Assembly (NCBI GenBank): GCA_027491355.1
Contig: JAIXWI010000019.1
Location: forward strand, 1 to 64,000
Length of the DNA stretch: 64,000 bases
DNA from: Bacteroidota bacterium
GTDB taxonomy: Bacteria > Bacteroidota > Bacteroidia > UKL13-3
Reading direction: 5' to 3'
Below are positions 27,701-35,251 of the stretch, piece after piece; the stretch's first letter is position 1; the number at the start of each line of letters is the position of its first letter. The position numbers were made by a program, and so were the translations under genes. Below the pieces are notes generated by a model. It was not told where the DNA came from and did no database searches. It was given only the letters and a program-made list of their open reading frames with translations.

Positions 27701-29128
27701 ATTGAGTTCAATTAAAGCGTAAGTATAATTGTTAAAATACAAATCGGTAGCTTTGAGCTTGAACGTATTATCTAGGTTACTTAAGTCAAAACCTTTACCA
27801 CTGATTTCTGCATTGAAATTGAGCTTTCCTATAACTTTCTTATTAAGCAGTTGTCCTAAATTGAACTGTTCCAATTGAAAATTTCCTTTGTAACTGCTTT
27901 GCATGAGGTTGTCATTCAATTTCATGTTCAAATCAGTATGAATTGCCCCACAATCAGTGGTTAAATTACCAAAACTCACAAAGTCTTTGTAGAAACCTGT
28001 AAATCGGCCTTGGTAATGCATTTTACCTAGATTAGCCAATATATTTGGCAAATCTACACCTGAAATTGTTTTTAAATCTTTTAAATCACTAGTAGCATTT
28101 GTAACATCAATGTCCATAAACATTTTGTCTACATCAGGCAAACCAATTAAATTGATATCTCCATCAAACGTAGTAGCATTGCCATGCGTTGCTTTTACTT
28201 TTTTGATGGTTAAGTTAGATAAGGGTCCTTTTGCATGGCCGCTTACAACGGCTTTGTAATCAAAATCTTTTAACAATGGCGCAAAATATACAATGTCTTT
28301 AAAGTCAACATCACTCTCTTTTAACCGGATGTCAAACTTTACTTTATTTACAAAATCCATGTAATCATCCCAACTAGAGCAGTCCATACTAAAATAGTTT
28401 TGGAACTGACTGTATTTGGTTTTCATATCCATTTTACTAAAACGAATAGTAGTTGGAGAGACTGTTGCAACAGACTCCATGCGTTTAATTTCAAAACCAG
28501 ATTGTTCTTTTAAACTGAATTGATGCAAATCAAAATGCAAAGAATCATTGATAATCTGAAAACGTCTCGATCTAAAATTCACATCGCTGACATGCATGTT
28601 GAATGGATCAAAACCAGCAGTATAAAAAACCTCTGTAGAGTCTACTAAATCAAATCTTGAATTGGTACACTCTAAATCACGAAGCTCTAGCACAAATGGA
28701 ATTGGACTTGGCGGAAGAGTTGTGTCGATTGCATTTAAAAAACCGTCCATGGCATCCACACCAAAATAGTTGTCTTTATAGGTATTAATTTTACAAATCC
28801 CTCGATCAACCAACACATGATTTAATATAAATTGAGTGCTGTCTAGCGTAATACCGGCCAAATTAAACTGAACCCTTCCCGCAAAGAACAAAGTGTCTTG
28901 TCTGTTGTCGCCATATAAGACATTGCGCAATGAAAAATAAGACCACCCATCGTAACTGATTTCACCAATAGAAATTTGGGTATTGAATTGATCATTGACA
29001 TAAGCAGCTGCTTTTTTGGTCAAATAATTCTGAAAAAACATACTACTAAATAACAAATACAACAACATGCCAATTCCAAAAAGAATGGCCGAAATGGTGT
29101 ATGTTATTTTTAGTGTTTTCTTTATCAC
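24770..29128 (-). CDS. TamB-like translocation/assembly module protein
   Basis: About 1452 residues. One N-terminal signal anchor (~residues 10-30) is followed by a very long beta-rich periplasmic body and a C-terminal DUF490/TamB domain; conserved-looking wording such as GEYRLSAMNVVAKKFNLKQG, IEWDGDPMTGKLDI and EPELMTQQIVFLLISGKF sits in the last 300 residues. TamB proteins bridge inner and outer membranes and act in lipid transport or barrel-protein insertion. I favour the GTG at 29128 (MIKKTLKITYTI). A TTG at 29158 is also open but would overlap the divergent tsaD start codon by 7 bp. Confidence 0.88.
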   Translation of the reverse strand: MIKKTLKITYTISAILFGIGMLLYLLFSSMFFQNYLTKKAAAYVNDQFNTQISIGEISYDGWSYFSLRNVLYGDNRQDTLFFAGRVQFNLAGITLDSTQFILNHVLVDRGICKINTYKDNYFGVDAMDGFLNAIDTTLPPSPIPFVLELRDLECTNSRFDLVDSTEVFYTAGFDPFNMHVSDVNFRSRRFQIINDSLHFDLHQFSLKEQSGFEIKRMESVATVSPTTIRFSKMDMKTKYSQFQNYFSMDCSSWDDYMDFVNKVKFDIRLKESDVDFKDIVYFAPLLKDFDYKAVVSGHAKGPLSNLTIKKVKATHGNATTFDGDINLIGLPDVDKMFMDIDVTNATSDLKDLKTISGVDLPNILANLGKMHYQGRFTGFYKDFVSFGNLTTDCGAIHTDLNMKLNDNLMQSSYKGNFQLEQFNLGQLLNKKVIGKLNFNAEISGKGFDLSNLDNTFKLKATDLYFNNYTYALIELNGKSFKDQLDLDIRVLDSCIDVTAQSSLKLTGSYKYLGLNAHVKSVNLDGLNLYQSVKHLGFEAKADFHFKDLDENNGTIQLKKIHYERAQKLYQLNHFELTSTQGAEKSIVVKSDDVNAKIEGQFDFDYLQKQISNLLSEIVPNYFKQYPQCLQVKEQFKLQVSVKSANNILPFFTDAIEVSQLKLDASINESDKKIQLNGNVGKFVYNDLTVKKASLNIMSSPAKGIQLEGGFNFIGNKDSLLIGKGDFGLNANQKNGDLYLNATDSSGLLSFDFNQKIVFEPNQIVQLHNQSGKFWKGSALWQLNKFASIVIGNENVTFNQLIFNNQSQLIAIDGFYAFAQPAKNIVVKFNDVKINGITPFIPWLNLEMGGLINGLLSVKHQENHDLFLGDLELTSFTIDKDSIGDVFLNTAYGENEHELLLSLASKSGKFKNLKAIGKLNLQTDAIDFNMSFSNSPIRPFQSFMKGYVSIFDGTADLNAQLTGTIQKPKLTGQLELSDAKFKIDFLQTTYQIPKALLNFNQQTISFKPFKIQDKNKQFALVSGGVKFNGFSQWQYDIQINEFEKFQCLSTTANDNSLFYGNVYATGNASITGNTNNVMMDVKAVTDKNSQLVINPFGGESENGENFLHFTSRDTTYEDQVQVKHIPFGFGIRLAVEATPDAEAQLVFGDQTDDVIKAKGRGNLLLNYTPQGNFFLNGKYELTEGEYRLSAMNVVAKKFNLKQGSTIEWDGDPMTGKLDILGVYKLRTTIGELVNTSAAADPNGRVPVECLIQIKGTVDKPNIGFDLNFPDMQNNLNGSSASELNAVLSNFRKEPELMTQQIVFLLISGKFIPINNSSNNLAGSLSSQTVSDLLSKQAASLLSKLDPEIDLTVDMLNATDPTRGRAALLSASRRFLDNRLELQGSFATDNSQNNFAATYNFKKNGNLKAKVFNKMGFDLIYSRNITTSGVGLFYRKEFDHLIDLFKKSNTFKFQ

Positions 29129-29151
29129 TTTTTGTAGCTTTGTAGCTAGGT

Positions 29152-30183
29152 ATGTCAAGCCAATTTACAAATCAAGTTCCTTTCAAAGATAGGATAATTC
29201 TTGCTATTGAATCATCTTGTGATGATACAGCAGCCGCAATCATAAAAAACGGCAAAGTCATTTGCAATATGGTGGCAAACCAAGCTATACATGAACAATA
29301 TGGCGGCGTAGTTCCAGAATTGGCTGGAAGGGCTCATCAGCAGCACTTGATACCTTTAGTAACATCAGCATTAGAAACAAGTGGCATTTCTAAAAAAGAC
29401 CTCAGTGCAGTAGCTTTTACCAAAGGGCCTGGATTAATTGGTTCATTGATGGTTGGTTGTTCTTTTGCAAAATCAATGGCACAAAGTTTAAACATACCCT
29501 TGATTGGTGTGAACCACATGCAAGCCCATGTACTGGCTCATTTTATAGACGAACCCACCCCTGCATTTCCGTTTTTATGTTTAACTGTGAGTGGCGGTCA
29601 TACACAATTAACCTTGGTAAAAAACTATTTTGATTTTGAAACCATTGGCAAAACCATAGACGATGCTGCAGGGGAAGCATTTGACAAGTCTGCTAAATTA
29701 TTAGGCCTACCCTATCCTGGAGGACCATTGATTGACAAACATGCAAAAATGGGCAACCCTTTGAGCTTTGAATTTCCAATTTCAGATTTACCTGAATTTG
29801 ACTACAGCTTTAGTGGATTAAAAACAGCTATCCTTTATTTTCTAAGAAAGGAAATTGCCAATAATCCTCATTTTATATCAGAGAATTTGGCTGATTTGTG
29901 TGCATCTATTCAACACAGTATTGTTAAACAATTACTCAAGAAATTGAAAAAAGCAGCCATTCAATTCAACTGCAAAGAACTGGCTTTAGCAGGAGGTGTT
30001 TCTGCAAACAGTGCATTGAGAACTCAATTAACTGCTCTTTGCCAAGCAAATGAGTGGAAAGCATTTATTCCTGCATTTGAATATTGTACAGACAATGCTG
30101 GTATGGTAGCAAAAACAGCCGATATTCTATACCAAGAAGGCCTTTTCGAAACGCTGGAAACAACCCCATTTGCAAGGCTGTAA
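29152..30183 (+). CDS. tsaD: tRNA threonylcarbamoyladenosine transferase TsaD
   Basis: 343 residues. TsaD moves the threonylcarbamoyl group onto A37 of ANN-decoding tRNAs together with TsaB and TsaE. The ASKHA loop is ILAIESSCDDTAAAI (~16-30). The metal ligands are H122 and H126 (NHMQAHVLAH). Further signatures are LTVSGGHTQL, IGKTIDDAAGEAFDK and a late EYCTDNAGMVA. It is head-to-head with the TamB-like gene: only 23 bp, or an overlap if the alternative TTG is used, separates the starts. A TAGCTTTG at 29135-29142 fits a -7 element just before the ATG, but without a matching -33. Confidence 0.95.
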   Translation: MSSQFTNQVPFKDRIILAIESSCDDTAAAIIKNGKVICNMVANQAIHEQYGGVVPELAGRAHQQHLIPLVTSALETSGISKKDLSAVAFTKGPGLIGSLMVGCSFAKSMAQSLNIPLIGVNHMQAHVLAHFIDEPTPAFPFLCLTVSGGHTQLTLVKNYFDFETIGKTIDDAAGEAFDKSAKLLGLPYPGGPLIDKHAKMGNPLSFEFPISDLPEFDYSFSGLKTAILYFLRKEIANNPHFISENLADLCASIQHSIVKQLLKKLKKAAIQFNCKELALAGGVSANSALRTQLTALCQANEWKAFIPAFEYCTDNAGMVAKTADILYQEGLFETLETTPFARL

Positions 30184-30184
30184 A

Positions 30185-31807
30185 TTACTTTTTACGGTAA
30201 AATACAAAGCCCCCTTTTTGATACAAATTTGTAAAATTACTGTCAATTGCTTTTTCATTTCCTACTTTACAAACCAAATACAATGGTTTATCTAAAACCG
30301 AATTGTAATTAAACCCTTTTGCTGTAGTGACGGCATGGTAGGGTTTTACCTTTCCGTAGAAATAGTGAGCATAACTTTTAAAACCAACTGTTTCTATGTA
30401 GCAAGCTTCATTGGCTTTTTGCTCATAGAATTCTATAGCCGCACCTTGGGTGTATTGCTCAATTTTAGGTACAATTAACCTCAACACTACAGGAATAAAA
30501 AAAGACAGAAAAAACAACAATAAGAATGCTGCATTGAGTAATTCTTTTTTGAGTAGTTTAACAAAAAAAACTATTGTAATGCCAATAAAAAATAATCCAG
30601 GAAAAAATTCCATCCCATTCCAATTTCCTTTAATTGACAAATTTCCTTTTGCAAAATCATCTTCAATTAATGGAATAAATTTGTATTTGAAAGTATCTAC
30701 AAAAGGTAAAACCACAAACAAAACAGCAATTACCAATGCCAATACAAATGCAATTAATTTTTGCCAAACAGGCATTGTCTCTTTTTGCTGCATGTATGCC
30801 AATAATTGCTGAGCAGCAAAAAAAGTGAGCGGTAAATAACACAAAGAACTGTAATGAACAATTTTTGTTTTAACTATACTGAATAAAATTAAAACAACCC
30901 AAAACTGAATGAGTACCAATAGTGTCCATGTATTAACTGTTAATACGTCATTGATAGGCTTTTTAAACAACTGTTTCATAGCAAAAATAGAAGCCGGAAA
31001 AGCACCAGCTAACAAAACCAAAGCATGGTAGTAAAAGGGCTGCCCGTGCCCAGCTACAGGATTCAAAAACAAGTCGGCTTGGTATTTAACAAATTCCAAT
31101 AAAAATGTTGGACCATTTTGAATGGTTTCTACTCCAAACCATGAAGCAGATACAAGCAAAGCAAATCCTGCTGCTATAAAAAAATGTTGAAGACTTAAAA
31201 CAGACTGAAACTTTTTCAATGCCCAATAAACCAGTATCGTCAAGCCAATAACTATCAATGCAACCGGCCCTTTTGTAATGATTGCCAAGCCAATAAAAAC
31301 CCCTATGGAAATTGCATATTTGAGCTGTTTATTGTTGGTGATGTATAAATAAAAAAGATACAGTGTAACAAATACAAATAAATTGTACAAAGGGTCTATG
31401 ATACCAGATTTAAAGTATAGATGTGGGGTAAAAGAACCTGTTACAAATAAAACCCATAGAAATCCAAAAGCTCTACCATGTAACTTTTTACCAATTGTAA
31501 ACACCAAAATCAATGTGATGATTCCAACTATTGCATTGGGGAAACGTGCTGCAAATTCATTTATACCAAATAATTTCATAGACAATACCTGACACCAGAA
31601 AAACAAGGGTGGTTTCTCCATAAATGGCTGATAATTGATTTGAACAGTTTGGTAATTGCCAGTTACGAGCATTTCTCTGGCAGATTCGGCAAAATTAATT
31701 TCATCCCAATCAAACAAATGCACAGCATTTAAAAACGGAATGAACAAAATTGCCCCCCATAGTAACACGAACCAAGTATCAAATTTTTTAATTGTACGTA
31801 AAATCAT
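30185..31807 (-). CDS. ArnT-like GT-C glycosyltransferase (PMT_2 family)
   Basis: 540 residues with about 11-12 membrane segments. The first periplasmic loop reads FDWDEINFAESAREMLVTGNY; the DE pair is the metal and catalytic site of GT39/GT83 enzymes. It is followed by PFMEKPPLFFW, the substrate-loop signature of ArnT. A short soluble tail (~470-540) ends the protein. ArnT moves a sugar from undecaprenyl phosphate to lipid A. The sugar used here is not known, since no aminoarabinose genes are nearby. Its ATG overlaps the TGA of the PAP2 gene by 4 bp, and it ends one base from the convergent tsaD. Confidence 0.87.
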   Translation of the reverse strand: MILRTIKKFDTWFVLLWGAILFIPFLNAVHLFDWDEINFAESAREMLVTGNYQTVQINYQPFMEKPPLFFWCQVLSMKLFGINEFAARFPNAIVGIITLILVFTIGKKLHGRAFGFLWVLFVTGSFTPHLYFKSGIIDPLYNLFVFVTLYLFYLYITNNKQLKYAISIGVFIGLAIITKGPVALIVIGLTILVYWALKKFQSVLSLQHFFIAAGFALLVSASWFGVETIQNGPTFLLEFVKYQADLFLNPVAGHGQPFYYHALVLLAGAFPASIFAMKQLFKKPINDVLTVNTWTLLVLIQFWVVLILFSIVKTKIVHYSSLCYLPLTFFAAQQLLAYMQQKETMPVWQKLIAFVLALVIAVLFVVLPFVDTFKYKFIPLIEDDFAKGNLSIKGNWNGMEFFPGLFFIGITIVFFVKLLKKELLNAAFLLLFFLSFFIPVVLRLIVPKIEQYTQGAAIEFYEQKANEACYIETVGFKSYAHYFYGKVKPYHAVTTAKGFNYNSVLDKPLYLVCKVGNEKAIDSNFTNLYQKGGFVFYRKK

Positions 31808-32433
31808 TGTTGATTTTTAAATGTAAATAGTTCTTTGTCTTTTAACCAATAGTACAACAAGATTGAGCTCAAAACACCTATGAATGAGCCAGCAACTACG
31901 TCTATCAAATAATGTTGTAATAAATATACCCTTGTTAAACCGGTCAGCATTGCTATGAAAAAAAACACCAATTGATAACCAACTTTTGGGTAACAAAATG
32001 CCAACATGCTACACAATGCAAATACTGAAGTTGTATGCCCAGAAGGAAAACTATTGTGTGCATGAACAGTTACACCCTCTATAAAATGAACCAAATTAGT
32101 TTGCTGAAAAAATTGAATGGGCCTGCCTTCATCAGCAAAAATAGTATGCTTTAAGGTTTGGGTTAAGCCTGCACTGAATAAATAACTTAAACTAACCAGA
32201 TTGCCAATTTTCCTATTGAAGAACAGGAACAAAATACTGATAAAAACAGCAAATAAACCATCCCCAACATGTGTTAAATATTTGGCCAAAAAATCTGAGC
32301 CACGAAACATAAATCCATTCACATACATGCTCAATGTTGCTTGAGAATAAAGCACAGAAAGTATGATTGAGATGATTAACCAACAGCTGTATGAAAGAAA
32401 AAAAAGGCGATTGGAAATCAAGATTTGTTTCAT
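31804..32433 (-). CDS. PAP2-family membrane phosphatase
   Basis: 209 residues with about six membrane segments. The three phosphatase motifs are present: K95...R104-P105 (DEGRP), SGH at 131-133 (NSFPSGHTTS), and R168...H174 (TRVYLLQHYLIDV). The first motif has eight residues between Lys and Arg, where the textbook spacing is six. Candidates are lipid A phosphatases (LpxE/LpxF), undecaprenyl pyrophosphate phosphatase or PgpB-type enzymes. The ATGA overlap with the ArnT-like gene points to coupled lipid A or carrier-lipid work. Confidence 0.88.
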   Translation of the reverse strand: MKQILISNRLFFLSYSCWLIISIILSVLYSQATLSMYVNGFMFRGSDFLAKYLTHVGDGLFAVFISILFLFFNRKIGNLVSLSYLFSAGLTQTLKHTIFADEGRPIQFFQQTNLVHFIEGVTVHAHNSFPSGHTTSVFALCSMLAFCYPKVGYQLVFFFIAMLTGLTRVYLLQHYLIDVVAGSFIGVLSSILLYYWLKDKELFTFKNQQ

Positions 32434-32473
32434 AAGAAAAGTAGAAATTGAAAACTAAACAATTCAGTCAAAA

Positions 32474-33346
32474 CTACTTACAACCCATTTTAAATTTAGG
32501 TTGATCTGTGGTATTGTCAGCAACTGTTTTCCATACCTTTCTTCTCACTTTGCATTCAATTTCTTTGCCTCGCTCATTGGGTTTGAATCCAAAGAATGTT
32601 CTTGGCACAAAGGTTAGTGAAAACATATTGGTTAAAGGATCTTTGATCATTTCTAAATTGGGATTGTTCCCTACTTTTAAAAATACAGATGGTTGATAGG
32701 TTACTAAGTTACCTGTTAATGTGTCTACTGCAGTACATTTAATCCATAAGTAGGCATCTCCATCAGATAAATCTTGCATGGTTACAACTGTATCTGCTGG
32801 GTTATTGTATATTATAGTGGTTAGCTCATTGTCTAAAATAACTGAAGGAAACTGATAGGTTACGCCTCTGACCAATTTGGGTGGGCTAATGGTAATTGTT
32901 AAATCTTCTGTTTTCACATCAGGTGAGCCATATCCACCACCATCTTTTGGTTTAACCAAGAATGAAATACCTTTTGAATAAATTTCTGAGGCAGGTACAC
33001 CATAAAATAAAGTTGGCGTCATTTCGTAATACCAAACAAACTCACCTTTTACAGAATCCCTTGTCATTTTTAGTAAATCGTTTGAATTTTTCCAAGGTTT
33101 GTCGCCAGTACCATTTACCAATGGATTGTCTGCACCTAATTCTACTGGTCTCCAAGTCCAAATATAAAATGGCCCTGGATTTTCCTTACAAGAGGTATTG
33201 GTTGTTTTACTCAAATCAACATATAACCTGACAGGCTTTGTCACATCTGGTTCTTCAGGGTCAACCCATGCAGCTTGAGCAAATATTGTATGAGCAGTGC
33301 ATATAAAGCTCAAAAAGAAAGTAAATTTTATTAGGTTACGCATCAT
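32474..33346 (-). CDS. Secreted SusE/F-position protein, possible glucan-binding (DUF4961-like)
   Basis: 290 residues with a signal peptide (~1-24, cleavage after IFAQ). It has no catalytic motif. The first domain opens WVDPEEPDVTKPVRLYVDLS and contains EMTPTLFYGVPASEIYSKG. That matches, by eye, the N-terminal domain of the GH13 enzyme of this locus (YITPTFATADDSVSLYFDAS, VRSFFGVPITETVQK). A second related piece, FFGFKPNERGKEIECKVRRK, lies near the end. The position after SusC, SusD and the lipoprotein is where SusE/F starch-binding proteins sit. No lipobox is seen and the protein ends MGCK. Its ATG overlaps the TAA of the upstream gene (TAATG). Confidence 0.7.
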   Translation of the reverse strand: MMRNLIKFTFFLSFICTAHTIFAQAAWVDPEEPDVTKPVRLYVDLSKTTNTSCKENPGPFYIWTWRPVELGADNPLVNGTGDKPWKNSNDLLKMTRDSVKGEFVWYYEMTPTLFYGVPASEIYSKGISFLVKPKDGGGYGSPDVKTEDLTITISPPKLVRGVTYQFPSVILDNELTTIIYNNPADTVVTMQDLSDGDAYLWIKCTAVDTLTGNLVTYQPSVFLKVGNNPNLEMIKDPLTNMFSLTFVPRTFFGFKPNERGKEIECKVRRKVWKTVADNTTDQPKFKMGCK

Positions 33347-33846
33347 TATTTTCTATTAAAAGTTAACACAAAACTCATTACAGAACCAGGTCCATCGGTA
33401 TCCCCTTTACATGGAGCTTGAACCAATTTAGAAATTTTTAAATTGTCACCCGGCCTGATTGGACCCCCTAAATTTAAAGTAAATGCTGGGGCATCATTAG
33501 GCACAAAATGAATGCTTGATGGAGCCGCCGCATTGTCAAAAGACCATGTACCTCTGGTACCACCAAAAAAGTTAATGCTCACCCCTGCTGTGTCTATAGA
33601 AAAAGAATCTGCAGTAAATGTAATATTTGGCTTTTTACCTTGTTTGATAAAAAACGGTGTTAGGTTAAACGATTCTCTTGTCAAAGATTTTTCATCTATT
33701 TGAATGGCCTGTATCATTTCCCATGAAGCTGAAATACCTTCAACTTTGTTTGCAGGTGAACCTATTTCCTTTAAGTCTTTCTTACAAGCACCCAATCCTA
33801 AAAGTGCAAGTAATGTAATTGTTATCCATTTATTCATGTGCTTCAT
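33346..33846 (-). CDS. DUF5004-like lipoprotein of the Sus locus
   Basis: About 166 residues from the ATG at 33846, one base after the SusD stop; a second ATG at 33837 is equally possible. A lipobox, LLGLGACKK, follows a short hydrophobic stretch, so it is an acylated outer-membrane or surface lipoprotein. The body is a small beta-rich domain (ISASWEMIQAIQID ... GTWSFDNAAAPSSIHF) resembling lipocalin-like DUF5004 proteins found behind SusCD pairs. It likely binds or handles the glucan rather than cutting it. Confidence 0.7.
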   Translation of the reverse strand: MKHMNKWITITLLALLGLGACKKDLKEIGSPANKVEGISASWEMIQAIQIDEKSLTRESFNLTPFFIKQGKKPNITFTADSFSIDTAGVSINFFGGTRGTWSFDNAAAPSSIHFVPNDAPAFTLNLGGPIRPGDNLKISKLVQAPCKGDTDGPGSVMSFVLTFNRK

Positions 33847-33847
33847 T

Positions 33848-35239
33848 TTAATCGCAATTGCCCTCATCATTAAATACAAAAAAACTGGTTTTTTCAGTTG
33901 ATGGAAATTGCAAAGCCAGACCCGGGCAATTCCATTTTGAGCCTCTTATTTTTACCAAACCAGAACCTGTTTGGTCTTCAAGTGCTCCAATTCTTTTTAA
34001 ATCCTGAACACGTTCTCCCTCTAAAGGAAACTCCAAGCGCCTTTGTTTTCTTGCTTCAGCAATGATGATTTCTTTACCAGCAGAACTACTGATATTCATT
34101 GTATTGTTACCATATGCTCTGGTTAAAATATCATTCACGTCAGCAACAGCAACATCCATGTTCAAACCCAATTGTGCATTCGCCTCAGCTCTCATTAACT
34201 TCAATTGTGATAGGTACAAAAATGGCATACTCAAGAAATCAAAATTGAACTTTGTTATGCCATATGTTTCAGCCGATGTACCCGCATTGAAAACAGCATA
34301 AAACGATGTTCTTTTGTCATTTGCATCTGCTGTAGCAGCCAAGTATAGCTCTTTAGATAATCTATATACAGAAGGGCTTGAAGCGTTGGCAATTCTAAAA
34401 TTACCAATAAATCCTGCAGCCCTATTGTCTTGAACGGACTTGCTAATAAAAGAAAATATTTTTTCTGGAGAAGTAGCAGCATTTTCAAACCTATTTAAGG
34501 TTGTATCCATTGTATATTGAGGGATCAACTCATCGCACAACTCTTTAGTTTTGGTAAAATTATTCATTTGAAAATACACCTTGGCCATTAAAGCTTTTGC
34601 TGCATTTTGAGAAGCGAAATCATTGTTACTAGCGGGAAGGTCAGCGGCTGCCGAACTTAAATCATTTAAAATAAATGCATACACTTGAGCTACTGTAGAC
34701 CTAGGCATTGGCTCCGCAGCAGAACTTGTTCTGATTACAACACCTAAATGCGAATTGTCGGCGGTAAACCCAGCAGGTTGTGCCCATAATTTAACCAATT
34801 CAAAATGAGCCATTGCTCTTAAAAATTTGGCTTCAGCAATCATGCGCTTGGCTGCTGCTGCATCCACAGTAATGGTGTTTGAATTGATTTTTTCCATCAG
34901 ATAATTGGTTCTAAAAGCAGCTCTGTACAACTCTGAATACAAACCGCCCACATCCGAATTGAAAAAATTAGTTGTTCTTAAATAAATAGGAACCGTAAAG
35001 CCTGCTTGTGGCTTTTCCATATTATCTCCAAGCAATTCATTGAACAACTGAACACGTCCATTGTATTGATTGGCTAAATTGTCATAAATTGAATTAAGAA
35101 CTGCTTGTAAATCTGCTTGCGATTTAATGGCATCTTCTTCCAGTTGAACACCTTCTGGCTTTACATCTAACCATTTTCTACACGAAACTATGCTGAGAAA
35201 TGCAAAGAAGATAAAAATATATTTGATTTGTTTGTTCAT
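33848..35239 (-). CDS. SusD/RagB-family starch-binding lipoprotein
   Basis: 463 residues from the ATG at 35239. A TTG four codons upstream touches the SusC stop but gives a worse signal. The lipobox is LSIVSC with C20 as the acylated residue, followed by RKWLDVKPEG, a typical SusD beginning. TPR-like helices follow (DLQAVLNSIYDNLANQY, AAAKRMIAEAKFLRAMAHFE). The C-terminal RRLEFPLEGERVQDLKRIG is the conserved SusD end signature. SusD forms the lid of the SusC transporter and captures oligosaccharide at the cell surface. The two genes are 12 bp apart. Confidence 0.95.
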   Translation of the reverse strand: MNKQIKYIFIFFAFLSIVSCRKWLDVKPEGVQLEEDAIKSQADLQAVLNSIYDNLANQYNGRVQLFNELLGDNMEKPQAGFTVPIYLRTTNFFNSDVGGLYSELYRAAFRTNYLMEKINSNTITVDAAAAKRMIAEAKFLRAMAHFELVKLWAQPAGFTADNSHLGVVIRTSSAAEPMPRSTVAQVYAFILNDLSSAAADLPASNNDFASQNAAKALMAKVYFQMNNFTKTKELCDELIPQYTMDTTLNRFENAATSPEKIFSFISKSVQDNRAAGFIGNFRIANASSPSVYRLSKELYLAATADANDKRTSFYAVFNAGTSAETYGITKFNFDFLSMPFLYLSQLKLMRAEANAQLGLNMDVAVADVNDILTRAYGNNTMNISSSAGKEIIIAEARKQRRLEFPLEGERVQDLKRIGALEDQTGSGLVKIRGSKWNCPGLALQFPSTEKTSFFVFNDEGNCD

Positions 35240-35251
35240 GTTTTGATTCAA

